Positions 17,249 to 26,498 of a stretch of DNA of 39,796 bases are shown one piece after another (within the stretch, counting starts at the first letter, position 1; each line of letters starts with the position of its first letter). The stretch is from Rhodanobacteraceae bacterium. Lineage in GTDB: Bacteria; Pseudomonadota; Gammaproteobacteria; Xanthomonadales; Rhodanobacteraceae. A program made the position numbers and the translations under genes. The stretch spans positions 5,664 through 45,459 of the forward strand of contig PLNP01000005.1 of assembly GCA_003142815.1 (NCBI GenBank), written 5' to 3'. The notes under the pieces are model-generated. The model made no database searches and had not been told where the DNA came from. It saw only the letters and a program-made list of their open reading frames with translations.

Positions 17249-17992
17249 CTAAGCCATGTACATGCCGCCGTTCACGTGCAACGTCTCGCCCGTGATGTAA
17301 GCCGCCGCCGGCGATGCCAGGAACGCGACCGCCTTGGCGATGTCGGCGGCCGCACCGAGACGGCCGAGTGCGATCTGGCCAAGCAACGCGTTGCGCTGCT
17401 CCTCCGGCAATGCGCGCGTCATGTCGGTGTCGATGAAACCCGGCGCGACGACATTGACGGTGATTCCGCGCGAACCGATTTCGCGCGCCAGCGATTTGGA
17501 GAACGCGATGATGCCGGCCTTCGCCGCGGCGTAGTTCGCCTGGCCCGGATTGCCGGTCAGGCCGATCACCGAGGCGATCGAGATGATGCGGCCCTTGCGC
17601 GCCTTCATCATGCCGCGCAGCACGGCTTTGGAGGCACGAAAGACCGAGCTCAGATTGGTGTCGAGGACAATTTGCCAATCTTCGTCCTTCATTCGCATCA
17701 ACAATTGGTCGCGCGTGATGCCCGCGTTGTTGACCAGGATCGAGATCGCGCCGAACTCCTTGGCCGTGGCATCGATCAACGCTTCGACGGCCGCGCCATC
17801 GGTGACGTCGAGTACGCGTCCAACGCCCGCGTACGCGGCGAGGCGTTCGCCAATCGCCTGCGCGCCTGCCTCCGTGGTCGCGGTGCCAATGACTTTTGCG
17901 CCGAGCGCAGCCAGTTCGTCCGCGATGGCGGCTCCGATGCCACGGCTCGCACCGGTGACCAGCGCGATTTCTGCCTCAAGCAGATTGCCCAT
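17249..17992 (-). CDS. fabG: 3-oxoacyl-ACP reductase
   Basis: The 247-residue short-chain dehydrogenase reduces 3-oxoacyl-ACP with NADPH. It has GASRGIGAAIA (cofactor loop, residues 14-24), NNAGITRD, the catalytic serine in SIASVIGLTGNPGQ, and YAAAKAG (Tyr and Lys). The ATG at 17990-17992 follows AGAGGTG and is preferred to an upstream in-frame start that would add 24 residues. About 165 bases separate it from fabD, and I see nothing definable in that gap. Confidence 0.96.
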   Translation of the reverse strand: MGNLLEAEIALVTGASRGIGAAIADELAALGAKVIGTATTEAGAQAIGERLAAYAGVGRVLDVTDGAAVEALIDATAKEFGAISILVNNAGITRDQLLMRMKDEDWQIVLDTNLSSVFRASKAVLRGMMKARKGRIISIASVIGLTGNPGQANYAAAKAGIIAFSKSLAREIGSRGITVNVVAPGFIDTDMTRALPEEQRNALLGQIALGRLGAAADIAKAVAFLASPAAAYITGETLHVNGGMYMA

Positions 17993-18157
17993 CGTTTCAC
18001 CTCTGGCAGCATGCCGCATGTGGCAGGGTGCGAACCTTACACGGAAGCGCCGGCAGGCTACCACCGTTCGATCTTGTTTCCGTCCGGATCAAGGAACCAA
18101 CCGCATCGGCCGCAACGGAACGAAGTCGGACGCAGCGCCGAATCACGACCAGCGCGA

Positions 18158-19114
18158 TCAGCTGCGCCAATCGGCAAGCGCAGCATCGAACTCGCCGGGC
18201 ATGCCGAGCGCGCGACCTTCGATGGTCTTGTCGATCCGCTTGATCAGCCCCGTCAACACCTTGCCCGGCCCGCATTCGGCGAAACGCGTCGCGCCGGCAT
18301 CGGCGAGGGCTTGCACGCATTCTGTCCAGCGCACGGGCAGATACAACTGGCGCACGAGTGCGTCGCGGATCGCGGCGATATCGTCGTGGATCTTTGCATC
18401 GACGTTTTGCACGATCGGAATCCTCGGCGCGTGCCACGCGTACGCGCCCATCGCCTCGGCGACCCGGTTCGCCGCCTCGCGCATCAACGGCGTGTGCGAA
18501 GGCACGCTGACTGCAAGCGTGACCGTCTTGCGCGCGCCACGCTCGGCGAGCAACGCGATCGCGGCGTCGACTGCCTGCGCATGGCCGCCGATCACGATCT
18601 GACCCGGCGAGTTGTAATTCGCGGGCGCGACAACATGCTCGCCCGAGACTTCGCGGCAAACCGCCTCGACGACGGCATCATCCGCACCGAGCACGGCCGC
18701 CATCGCGCCGACGCCTTCCGGCGCCGCGTTCTGCATGGCCTGTCCGCGGATGCGCACCAGATGTGCGGCGTCGTGGAGACTGATCGCGCCGGCCGCAACC
18801 AGCGCGGTGTATTCGCCCAGGCTATGCCCGGCGAGTCGCGCAGGAACCGGGCCGCCGGCCGCCTGCCACACGCGCCAGACCGCGACGCCGGCCGCGAGCA
18901 AGGCCGGTTGCGTGTATTCGGTGCGATTGAGCATCGCCTCGGGGCCACCTTGCGACAACGCCCAGAGCTCAACGCCGGCGCCATCGGATGCCTCCGCGAA
19001 CGTCGCGCGCACGCCGGGGTGCAGCTCGGCGAGTTCGGCCAGCATGCCTAGCGATTGCGAGCCCTGGCCGGGGAAGATGAAGGCCAAGTTCGGGATTCGG
19101 GAAAGGTCGCTCAT
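18158..19114 (-). CDS. fabD: Malonyl-CoA:ACP transacylase
   Basis: The 318-residue enzyme loads malonate from CoA onto ACP. FPGQGSQSLGM (oxyanion region, about residues 14-24), the nucleophile elbow GHSLGEYTAL with the catalytic serine near residue 97, the catalytic histidine in SVPSHTPLM, and GPGKVLTGLIKRI are all present. It starts at ATG 19112-19114. The 114-base gap to fabH contains copies of the tandem motif CGGGATT but no gene. Confidence 0.96.
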   Translation of the reverse strand: MSDLSRIPNLAFIFPGQGSQSLGMLAELAELHPGVRATFAEASDGAGVELWALSQGGPEAMLNRTEYTQPALLAAGVAVWRVWQAAGGPVPARLAGHSLGEYTALVAAGAISLHDAAHLVRIRGQAMQNAAPEGVGAMAAVLGADDAVVEAVCREVSGEHVVAPANYNSPGQIVIGGHAQAVDAAIALLAERGARKTVTLAVSVPSHTPLMREAANRVAEAMGAYAWHAPRIPIVQNVDAKIHDDIAAIRDALVRQLYLPVRWTECVQALADAGATRFAECGPGKVLTGLIKRIDKTIEGRALGMPGEFDAALADWRS

Positions 19115-19228
19115 GGCTGCAGCTCGTCGTTACAGTTGGAATGATCACATTCGGCGAAGAGTCGGCATTCGACCAGAAATATCGTGCCTTGGGTTTGTTC
19201 GAATCCCGAATCCCCAATCCCGGCTTTC

Positions 19229-20197
19229 TCAATACTTCAACAGCGCTGACGACCAGGTGAGACCACCGCCGAATGCTTCCAGCAACAGTGTCTGTCCTCG
19301 CTTTACCTTGCCCGAGCGCACCGCTTCGTCGAGCGCCAGCGGCACCGAGCCGGAAGACGTATTGCCGTGGCGGTCGATGGTAACGATCACGCGATCCATC
19401 GAAAGGCCGAGCCGTTTGGCCGTCGCCTCGATGATGCGCAGGTTGGCCTGATGCGGAATCAGCCAATCGACATCTTTTTCCTGCATGCCGGCCGCTTCCA
19501 GCGTTTCGCCGACGATGCGATCGAGCGTCCTGACTGCAACCTTGAACACTTCGCTGCCGCCCATGATCACGCGCACGCCGTGATTGGGCTCGTCGCGGAA
19601 ACCGGCGGAAACGCCAACCGGGTTGTACAGGAGGTGTTTATAGGCACCGTCCGCGTGCAGCTTGGTGGTCAGGATGCCGGGTTCTGCCGAGGCTTCGAGC
19701 ACGACCGCGCCAGCGCCGTCACCGAACAGTACACAAGTCGAGCGATCGCTCCAGTCGATCATGCGGGTCAGGGTTTCCGCGCCGACCACGAGTGCTTTTT
19801 TCACCTGGCCGGTGCGGATGAACTGGTCGGCGATGCCGAGCGCATACATGAAGCCGGAGCACGCCGCGTTTACATCGAATGCGGCACAACCGTTCGCGCC
19901 GAGGCGATGCTGCAGCAGGCACGCAGTCGAAGGAAAAATGATGTCGGGCGTGGTCGTGCCAAGCACGATCAGGTCGAGCTCGCTCGCCTTGGTGCCGGCC
20001 GCCTCGAGTGCGTGGGTGGCCGCATAGAAGGCCAGATCGCCGGTGGTCTCGCCCTCCGCGGCCATGCGCCGCTCACGAATGCCGGTGCGCGAGGCGATCC
20101 ATTCGTCACTCGTGTCGACGAGCTTTTCAAGATCGGCGTTGGTGACGACTTTTTCCGGCAGATAACTGCCGGTGCCGGCGATGCGTGAGTAGATCAG
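19229..20197 (-). CDS. fabH: 3-oxoacyl-ACP synthase III (KAS III), probable CTG start
   Basis: The enzyme (322 residues from the start chosen) begins fatty-acid synthesis by joining acetyl-CoA and malonyl-ACP. It shows [11 protein letters not shown] with the catalytic cysteine near residue 113, IPHQANLRI (His) and [13 protein letters not shown] (Asn), and SRTGIRERR. There is no ATG near the expected beginning. A CTG at 20195-20197, with GAGGGG seven bases upstream, gives [14 protein letters not shown], exactly where the family starts. GTG codons at 20239 and 20233 lie further upstream in frame but have no clear ribosome site. Confidence 0.93.
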   Translation of the reverse strand: MIYSRIAGTGSYLPEKVVTNADLEKLVDTSDEWIASRTGIRERRMAAEGETTGDLAFYAATHALEAAGTKASELDLIVLGTTTPDIIFPSTACLLQHRLGANGCAAFDVNAACSGFMYALGIADQFIRTGQVKKALVVGAETLTRMIDWSDRSTCVLFGDGAGAVVLEASAEPGILTTKLHADGAYKHLLYNPVGVSAGFRDEPNHGVRVIMGGSEVFKVAVRTLDRIVGETLEAAGMQEKDVDWLIPHQANLRIIEATAKRLGLSMDRVIVTIDRHGNTSSGSVPLALDEAVRSGKVKRGQTLLLEAFGGGLTWSSALLKY

Positions 20198-20376
20198 GGT
20201 AGTTCCCCTCAGGTTCAGATTGGACGGCGTCACGCGCACAGCCGCGTCACCCGCGCCAGTCCAGAACCGAAACTCTTGCTGCGCTGGGCCGCCCCGTCCG
20301 CTTCAGCGGGGCCGAAAACGCGTGTCGCCAGTGGTCGCGCTCCGGCAAGCTCTGCCAGACACGCATTACGCACAGA

Positions 20377-20571
20377 TCAACCCTCGTCGCGAACCTTGGC
20401 CTTGGATTCGATGACCTTCTTGCCGCGATAAAAGCCATCCTTGGTGATGTGATGGCGGATATGCACCTCACCCGAGGTCGGGTCGGTCGCAAGCTGCTTC
20501 GCGGTGAGCGAATCATGCGCGCGACGCATGCCGCGGCGGGACGGGGTGGTACGACTCTTGGCGACTGCCAT
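20377..20571 (-). CDS. rpmF: 50S ribosomal protein L32
   Basis: A 64-residue basic protein beginning [20 protein letters not shown], the standard L32 N-terminus, with [15 protein letters not shown] later. It lacks the Cys pairs of zinc-binding L32 forms, as usual in gammaproteobacteria. It follows yceD by 13 bases. Downstream one expects plsX before fabH; here only about 180 bases without a gene separate L32 from fabH. Confidence 0.96.
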   Translation of the reverse strand: MAVAKSRTTPSRRGMRRAHDSLTAKQLATDPTSGEVHIRHHITKDGFYRGKKVIESKAKVRDEG

Positions 20572-20584
20572 GACACTCTCCAGT

Positions 20585-21091
20585 TCAATGTTTCTTCAGC
20601 GAGCCGAGCACCACAAACGGGTTGGTCGGCTCCATATCGGTCGAAGCTTCGCCCGATCCGTCATTCCATTCCAGCGGCGCACCAGGTTTCAGCGGCACCA
20701 CCGGCAACGCGAGAATCAATTCGTCCTCGATCACGTCGGCAATCCCGAGCTGACCATCCGGAACGAGCAGGGGCTCATACCCTTCCGGCAGCGCGGCTTC
20801 GTCGCTCTCGTGTGCGATCAGGCCCAGGCGCTGATCGACCAACACGGGATACGTGAACGTTTCCAGCGTACGCTGGCAAACCAGCGGCAATCCTGCCTCG
20901 ACGCGGAGCGCAAGATAGGAAATGCCCAATCCATCCTTGCCAAATTCGACCACATAACACGCGTCACCCTCGCTCGAAGCGAGACCACCGCGCAACCGCT
21001 GCATCGAAGCCAGCGGCAAGGTGCCTTCATAGGTGTATTGCGCCTGCACCTGACGCGCAATATCGACGCGAGCTGGCAGGGCTGCAGACAT
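20585..21091 (-). CDS. yceD: YceD family protein (DUF177, large-subunit rRNA accumulation protein)
   Basis: A 168-residue protein of the YceD/DUF177 family, recognised by [29 protein letters not shown] and the acidic central part ([19 protein letters not shown], then [13 protein letters not shown]), and by its place just before rpmF. The family supports 23S rRNA accumulation and 50S assembly. The paired cysteines are partly replaced. The start is ATG 21089-21091; the longer frame upstream is an antisense shadow of the divergent gene. Confidence 0.9.
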   Translation of the reverse strand: MSAALPARVDIARQVQAQYTYEGTLPLASMQRLRGGLASSEGDACYVVEFGKDGLGISYLALRVEAGLPLVCQRTLETFTYPVLVDQRLGLIAHESDEAALPEGYEPLLVPDGQLGIADVIEDELILALPVVPLKPGAPLEWNDGSGEASTDMEPTNPFVVLGSLKKH

Positions 21092-21203
21092 GGGCGCGCG
21101 ATGGTAGGTGCGCGCCCGGTTCGTGTCAACCGCAATCGCCGATTTGCCGCCTGCGCGCGGCACCAGCAGACTAGGACTGCCAAGCCGCCATTCTACGGTA
21201 ATT

Positions 21204-21635
21204 GTGACCATTCTTCTCGCATCTGTCGCCATTTTGCTGCTTGTCGTCCTGTTCGCCTGGCTGCGCGAACGCCGACTGCACCGCAAGCCGCGCCTGCTCG
21301 GCAAAATCCTGGATCTGGCCGACGCGCTGGAGCACGAATTGCTGGAATGCCGCGCGCGGCTGCGCGAGATTCCGGCGTTGGCGGCGACCTTGCCGCCCGC
21401 CGAGCAGCTCTCTGCTCGCAGCACGCTCGCTGCCGAGCCGCAGGTGCAGGACGCATTGCGCGACCTGCTCGCGCACCGGCTCTGGCTCAAGGAGCACGCC
21501 GCCAGTGCCTCGCTCGATGAGTTGCACTCGGCGCGCGACGCGCTGACCGCGACGCGCGCGGCGCTGGCCGGGCAACTCGCACGGCTCGCCGACGTGCGCG
21601 CCGAATTCGAGCAGTCCCGGATCAAGGCGCGATGA
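21204..21635 (+). CDS. Small membrane-anchored coiled-coil protein of unknown function
   Basis: About 143 residues from a GTG at 21204-21206. The first 20 residues form one membrane helix (ILLASVAILLLVVLFAWL) followed by basic residues (RERRLHRKPR), then a long Leu/Ala/Glu-rich helical stretch with heptad-like spacing. This suggests an inner-membrane anchor with a cytoplasmic coiled coil. Its stop overlaps the maf start (ATGA), so they form a transcription unit divergent from yceD-rpmF. I do not recognise the family, and the start codon is uncertain because the ribosome site is weak. Confidence 0.65.
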   Translation: MTILLASVAILLLVVLFAWLRERRLHRKPRLLGKILDLADALEHELLECRARLREIPALAATLPPAEQLSARSTLAAEPQVQDALRDLLAHRLWLKEHAASASLDELHSARDALTATRAALAGQLARLADVRAEFEQSRIKAR

Positions 21636-22231
21636 CACCACTCGCCGACATCGACCTCGTGCTCGCGTCCACTTCGCGCTATCGGCGTGAACTGCTGGCG
21701 CGTTTCACTCCATCATTTCGCACGCTTTCACCGGCAATCGACGAATCGCCGCTTCCCGATGAGACGCCGTCTGCGCTCGCGATCCGCCTGGCGGCTGCAA
21801 AAGCGCGCGCGATCGCCGCACAGTGCCCGCAGGCGCTCGTCGTCGGCAGCGATCAGGTCGCCGACCTTGACGGGCGCGTCCTTGGAAAACCCGGCATGGC
21901 GAATGTCGCTCGCGAACAGCTCGCGGCCTGCGCAGGTCATGGCGTGATCTTTCACACGGCCGTGTGCCTGATCGACACGCGTCAGCAGCCGGCGCCAATC
22001 CACGCCGGGATCGATACGACGCGGGTTGTCTTCCGCGATCTCCACGAAGACGAGATCGCGCGCTACATTGCCGCCGAAAAGCCGCTCGACTGCGCCGGCA
22101 GCTTCAAGGCCGAAGGCCTCGGCATTGCGTTGTTCGAGCGCATCGAAAGCTGCGATCCGACCGCCTTGATCGGCCTGCCGCTGATCGTGCTGGCACGTCT
22201 GTTGCGCGCGGCCGGCGTGGCCGTGCCGTAG
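21632..22231 (+). CDS. Maf family nucleotide pyrophosphatase (YceF-like)
   Basis: The 199-residue protein begins ADIDLVLASTSRYRRELLAR, the Maf signature, and continues with ESPLPDETPSALAIRLAAAKA, VVGSDQVADLDGRVLGKPG (the acidic motif) and GSFKAEGLGIALFERIE. Maf proteins hydrolyse modified or canonical nucleoside triphosphates; this sub-branch, near yceD and rpmF, matches YceF, which acts on 7-methyl-GTP. The yceF-yceD neighbourhood is conserved, although here the two are divergent. Confidence 0.9.
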   Translation: MTPLADIDLVLASTSRYRRELLARFTPSFRTLSPAIDESPLPDETPSALAIRLAAAKARAIAAQCPQALVVGSDQVADLDGRVLGKPGMANVAREQLAACAGHGVIFHTAVCLIDTRQQPAPIHAGIDTTRVVFRDLHEDEIARYIAAEKPLDCAGSFKAEGLGIALFERIESCDPTALIGLPLIVLARLLRAAGVAVP

Positions 22232-22329
22232 CGGCATCGCGCGGGCTGGTACGCCCACCAGGCACACGCACGACGCGGCGTCGTTACACTGCGGACAGCA
22301 CACGTCCCCCAAGCCGCACGGTTAACTCC

Positions 22330-23280
22330 ATGATCGAACCGCCCAACACCTCCCTGCCGGCGGATCTGCGCGATTCGCTGGCGCGCGCGATTGCCCAGGT
22401 CAACACCGTCGTCCTCGGCAAGCGCCGCGAGATCCGTCTCGCCTTCGTCTGCCTGCTCGCCGGCGGCCATCTGCTGATCGAGGATCTGCCCGGCGTCGGC
22501 AAGACCACGCTCGCGCACGCGCTCGCGGTGACGCTTGGGCTCGGTTTCCAGCGCGTGCAATTCACCTCCGACCTGCTGCCTTCGGACATCATCGGCGTCG
22601 GCATCTTCGAGCGCGACGTCAATCGCTTCAAGTTCCATCCGGGACCCTTGTTCACACAGCTGCTGCTCGCCGACGAAATCAACCGCGCGATGCCGAAGAC
22701 GCAGAGCGCGCTGCTCGAAGCGATGGCGGAGGAACAAGTTACGGTCGACGGCATCACACACCGACTGGCACCGCCTTTCTTTGTGGTCGCGACGCAGAAT
22801 CCGCTCGATTTCGCCGGCACCTATCCACTGCCCGATTCGCAGCTCGACCGCTTCATGCTGCGCATGAGCCTCGGCTATCCGGATCGCGATGCCGAGCGCG
22901 CGATGCTCGGCGCGAGCGATCGGCGCAGCGTGCTCGAAGCCTTGTCGCCCTGCCTCACGGCGGAGCAGATCATCGAACTGCGCCACGCCTGCACCGCGGT
23001 ATTCGCTAGCGCTGCGTTGATCGAATACGTGCAGGCGCTGCTCGCAGCGAGTCGCGCACATGCCGAAATCCGGGTTGGCCTGTCGCCGCGCGCCGGCCTC
23101 GCCCTGCTCGCTGCGGCGCGCGCGCATGCATTGCTGGCCGGCCGCCCGCATTGCGTGCCCGAAGATGTGCAGTCGGTGTTTTCGTTCGTCGCCAGCCATC
23201 GGCTGACCCTGGATGCGAGCGCGCGCGCGGGACCCGACAAGCTCGCGCTGCAATTGCTCGAGTCGACGCCGGTGCGCTGA
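22330..23280 (+). CDS. MoxR-type AAA+ ATPase
   Basis: A 316-residue ATPase with EDLPGVGKTTLAHALA (Walker A, near residue 54), LLADEINRAMPKTQSALLEAM (Walker B), ATQNPLDFAGTYPLPDSQLDRF (sensor 1 and arginine-finger region) and SPRAGLALLAAARA (sensor 2). MoxR proteins are thought to act as chaperones in maturation of partner complexes. It is followed by DUF58 and transglutaminase genes, the common MoxR-DUF58-TgpA operon of gammaproteobacteria. Confidence 0.94.
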   Translation: MIEPPNTSLPADLRDSLARAIAQVNTVVLGKRREIRLAFVCLLAGGHLLIEDLPGVGKTTLAHALAVTLGLGFQRVQFTSDLLPSDIIGVGIFERDVNRFKFHPGPLFTQLLLADEINRAMPKTQSALLEAMAEEQVTVDGITHRLAPPFFVVATQNPLDFAGTYPLPDSQLDRFMLRMSLGYPDRDAERAMLGASDRRSVLEALSPCLTAEQIIELRHACTAVFASAALIEYVQALLAASRAHAEIRVGLSPRAGLALLAAARAHALLAGRPHCVPEDVQSVFSFVASHRLTLDASARAGPDKLALQLLESTPVR

Positions 23281-23327
23281 CGCGTGCTGGCCGCGACGCA
23301 CATTCAAATGTCGACGCGAGCAAAACG

Positions 23328-24323
23328 ATGACCCTCGCGATAGCTCACCTGCGCACTCGCCTCCTCGCCGCCGCCGAACGCCGCCTGCCTGCGCTAACGC
23401 GCCTGCGCCGGGCGGAATCGCTACCGGTCCGGCTGGATCGCCGACGCATTTATGTGCTGCCGACCGGCTTCGGCCTCGCGTTCACGGGCCTCATGTTCGT
23501 CATGCTGCTGGGTGCGCTCAACTATGGAAACAATCCGGCGCTGCTGTTGACCTGCCTGCTCGGCGCGGCGGCCGGCGCGAGTGTGTTTTTCGGTTTTCGC
23601 AGCATCACCGGACTTGCGCTGATCCGCATGCGCGCCGAAGACGCGTATGCAGGTGTGCCGTTCCTGCTGCATCTGTCTTTTGAAACAGGCGCACGCGCGC
23701 GACCGAGCCTGCGTCTGCGCGGCGCCGACGCGGAAACCGCGTTTGCACTGGCGCCACATCGCGCAGATGACATCGCGCTACGCGTGGTGCACGCATCGCG
23801 CGGCTGGTTCCGGACCGGCCGTATGCGCGTCTGGACCGAGTATCCGCTGGGTCTGTTCCAGCTCTGGAGTTGGCTGCATCCGGAGGCCCCATTCCTTGTC
23901 TACCCGGCGCTCGAGTCACCCGCTCCGCCGCTGCCGGCCGGCGATGGCCAGCACGGCGAGCAGCTGAACTCCGGCGCCAGCGAGGAACACGCGGGTCTGC
24001 GTGACTACCGCCCCGCGGACGCGCCGCGATTGATCGCGTGGAAAGCCTCGGTGCGCCACGACAGCCTGCTGGTGCGCGACGTCGAACGCCGCTCCGGCGA
24101 AGCGCTGAGGCTCGACTATGCGCGGCTTGGCGCACTCGATACCGAAGCGCGCATCAGCCGACTCGCCGCCTGGGTCGTTGCCGCCGAGGCCGGGCAACGC
24201 AGCTACGCGCTGCGTCTGCCCAACGAGACGATCGGGCCCGGCCTCGGCGCGCGGCATCGGCACGCGTGCCTGCGCGCGCTCGCATTGCTGCCGGGCGCAC
24301 AAGGCCACGCCGCAGATGATTGA
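23328..24323 (+). CDS. DUF58 domain membrane protein
   Basis: A 331-residue protein with two hydrophobic helices near the N-terminus (residues about 40-85: FGLAFTGLMFVMLLGALNYG, then LLLTCLLGAAAGASVFFGF) and the DUF58 motif GLRDYRPADAPRLIAWKASVRHD near residue 225, resembling a von Willebrand-like domain. The ATG at 23328 is preceded by GACGCGAGCAAAAC, a weak ribosome site. It overlaps the next gene by eight bases. In this operon type the DUF58 protein is a probable MoxR client. Confidence 0.9.
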   Translation: MTLAIAHLRTRLLAAAERRLPALTRLRRAESLPVRLDRRRIYVLPTGFGLAFTGLMFVMLLGALNYGNNPALLLTCLLGAAAGASVFFGFRSITGLALIRMRAEDAYAGVPFLLHLSFETGARARPSLRLRGADAETAFALAPHRADDIALRVVHASRGWFRTGRMRVWTEYPLGLFQLWSWLHPEAPFLVYPALESPAPPLPAGDGQHGEQLNSGASEEHAGLRDYRPADAPRLIAWKASVRHDSLLVRDVERRSGEALRLDYARLGALDTEARISRLAAWVVAAEAGQRSYALRLPNETIGPGLGARHRHACLRALALLPGAQGHAADD

Positions 24324-26325
24324 GCGGCTCGACAATCGCCAATTCGACTTGCTGACCATAACCGTCGCGGCCACGCTCGCCGCGCATATCGGCCATCTTC
24401 CATCATGGCTGACGCTATCGCTCGCGATTCTGCTGCCGTTGCGCGCGTGGACGCGTCGGCGCGACACCGCAAAGGTGGGCGCGTGGATCCGGTTGCCGCT
24501 GACCGTGCTGCTGGTCGCATTGGTGATTGCGAACTTCGGCAACCTGTTCGGACGCGAACCCGGCAGCGTGCTCGGCTGCGGCCTGCTCGCACTGAAGCTG
24601 CTCGAAGCCGAGCGGATTCGCGATGCGCGCGTCGCGCTCGGATTTGCCGCATTCGTGCTGATGAGCGCGCTGCTGTTCGCACAGGACCTGGTTTTCACCG
24701 TGCTGATCTGTGCGGTCCTGGTTTTGCTGCTGGCGACACTCATCGGATTGCAGCCCGCGCCGCTCGCACAACAACGGCCGCTGCGTGCACAACTGCGATT
24801 GGCACTCGTGTTGCTGGGCGCGAGCCTGCCGCTCGCCATCGCCACGTTCGTACTGGTGCCGCGCCTGATTTCGCCGCTATGGGGCGCACCCGGCGCCGAC
24901 ACCGCCGCACGCAGCGGGCTCAGTGACCGCATGGCGCCTGGCTCGATGACCGATCTGCTGATCGATGATTCCCCGGCATTCCGGGTCGACTTCGATGCGA
25001 CCGTACCGCCACCACGGCAGCGTTACTTCCGCGCGATCGTGCTGTGGGATTTCGATGGCACCACCTGGACACGCGGGCGTTCCGGCGGCCGTGGACAACT
25101 GGAGGATGTGCAACGCGCAGGCGACGCCGCGCTCGTTGGTTACACGATCACCCTGGAGCCGACCGATCGGCGTTGGCTGCCCACGCTCGATCTGCCGCTG
25201 ACGGCGCCCGCGGCCGCCCATCTCAGCGCCGATCGCGTGCTCGTCGCGAATGAACCGGTCGCGCAGCCGCGCCAATACCACGTGCAATCGGCAACGAACT
25301 TTATGCTCGCGCCGACCTTGTCCTCCGCCGCGCGCACGAGCGCACTGGCGTTGCCCGCTGGCTTCGATCCGAAAACCCGCGCGCTCGCCGAACGCTGGCG
25401 CGCCGATGGCAAGAACGATGACGCGGTGATCCGCGCCGCGCTCGATCTGTTCCACGCGAGCTTCACCTACACGCTGTCGCCGCCCTTGCTCGGCCGCGAC
25501 TCGGTCGACGATTTCCTGTTCGACACGCGGCGTGGCTTTTGCGAGCACTATTCGTCGGCGTTCGTTTTTCTGATGCGCGCGGCAGGGATTCCGGCGCGCG
25601 TCGTGACCGGTTACCAGGGCGGTTGGTGGAGCGCGAAGTCGGCCTATCTCCTGGTCCGTCAATCCGACGCGCACGCATGGGCCGAGGTGTGGAGCGAAGG
25701 ACGCGGCTGGCAGCGCGTCGATCCGACGGCGGCGGTGAGTCCCGCGCGCATCGAGCTCGGTGCGGCCAGCGCGAACGGCAACCCCAGCTGGGCGCAATCG
25801 GACTGGCTGCGCAACCTGCGCAACCAATTTGATTTCGCAAATCGGCTGTGGACCGAAAGCATCGTGCGCTTCGATGCGTCACGCCAGAAAAGCGTGCTGA
25901 CACCGTTTGGCGTGGCCGATGCGAATCCGGCCGATCTTCTGTACGCGCTGTCCGGCGTGCTCGGCATCGTGATACTGATCGCGACCCTCTGGGCGATACG
26001 CAGCGCCGGTACGACGCGACGCGGCGACGCGCTCGATCGCGCGTGGGCGCTGCTCGGCAAGCGTCTGGCCCGTGCCGGCATGACGCCGAGAGCCAACGAA
26101 GGCCCGCTCGACCTGCTGCAACGCGCGCGCGCGGCGGCGCCGGCATTCGCCGCAGCGCTCGAACCGCTGATCGCGCGCTATATCGACTTGCGCTACGGCG
26201 TCGACGAACCCGCGCCTGAACGGATCGCCGCGTTCGCGGCTGCAGCGCGTAAACTTCGGCTGCCCTCGCACGTTGAGAACTTGGGTGGTGCGACGATCCG
26301 CAATTCAGCCGCGTCTCGTTATTGA
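24316..26325 (+). CDS. TgpA-like transglutaminase membrane protein (DUF3488)
   Basis: A 669-residue inner-membrane protein: five or six helices in the first 190 residues, a periplasmic transglutaminase core, one more helix near residue 540 (LLYALSGVLGIVILIATLW) and a cytoplasmic tail (DUF4129-like). The catalytic triad is visible: Cys in RRGFCEHYSSAFVFLMR, His in QSDAHAWAEVWSEG, Asp in VDPTAAV. TgpA of Pseudomonas is essential for viability, but its substrate is unknown. It is the last gene of the MoxR-DUF58-TgpA unit; the ATG lies inside the end of the DUF58 gene. Confidence 0.93.
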   Translation: MIERLDNRQFDLLTITVAATLAAHIGHLPSWLTLSLAILLPLRAWTRRRDTAKVGAWIRLPLTVLLVALVIANFGNLFGREPGSVLGCGLLALKLLEAERIRDARVALGFAAFVLMSALLFAQDLVFTVLICAVLVLLLATLIGLQPAPLAQQRPLRAQLRLALVLLGASLPLAIATFVLVPRLISPLWGAPGADTAARSGLSDRMAPGSMTDLLIDDSPAFRVDFDATVPPPRQRYFRAIVLWDFDGTTWTRGRSGGRGQLEDVQRAGDAALVGYTITLEPTDRRWLPTLDLPLTAPAAAHLSADRVLVANEPVAQPRQYHVQSATNFMLAPTLSSAARTSALALPAGFDPKTRALAERWRADGKNDDAVIRAALDLFHASFTYTLSPPLLGRDSVDDFLFDTRRGFCEHYSSAFVFLMRAAGIPARVVTGYQGGWWSAKSAYLLVRQSDAHAWAEVWSEGRGWQRVDPTAAVSPARIELGAASANGNPSWAQSDWLRNLRNQFDFANRLWTESIVRFDASRQKSVLTPFGVADANPADLLYALSGVLGIVILIATLWAIRSAGTTRRGDALDRAWALLGKRLARAGMTPRANEGPLDLLQRARAAAPAFAAALEPLIARYIDLRYGVDEPAPERIAAFAAAARKLRLPSHVENLGGATIRNSAASRY

Positions 26326-26346
26326 TCCGGTACTCAAAGTTTGAGT

Positions 26347-26385
26347 GCCCTCCGCTTTCCCTGCCCTGCACCAGCGGTGGAGGGC
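26347..26385. repeat. Imperfect palindrome downstream of the transglutaminase gene
   Basis: GCCCTCC (26347-26353) and GGAGGGC (26379-26385) face each other around a C-rich loop, followed by G-rich sequence. No T-tract follows on either strand, so it is a repeat-like hairpin rather than a clear terminator. Confidence 0.4.
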
Positions 26386-26498
26386 AAGGGTGGGGGGATT
26401 GATTCGGTCGATTGGAATCTGAATTCGTTCCGGATCAATAATATCGCGATGACGCCAACCAGCGTTGCGCCCCCGATTTCGATTTGTCGAGGTTCCCG

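Noticed and set aside
17276-19051. 591-codon rightward frame over fabG and fabD
   Set aside because: It is antisense to two certain genes and is rich in Arg, Asp and His, typical of an antisense shadow frame.
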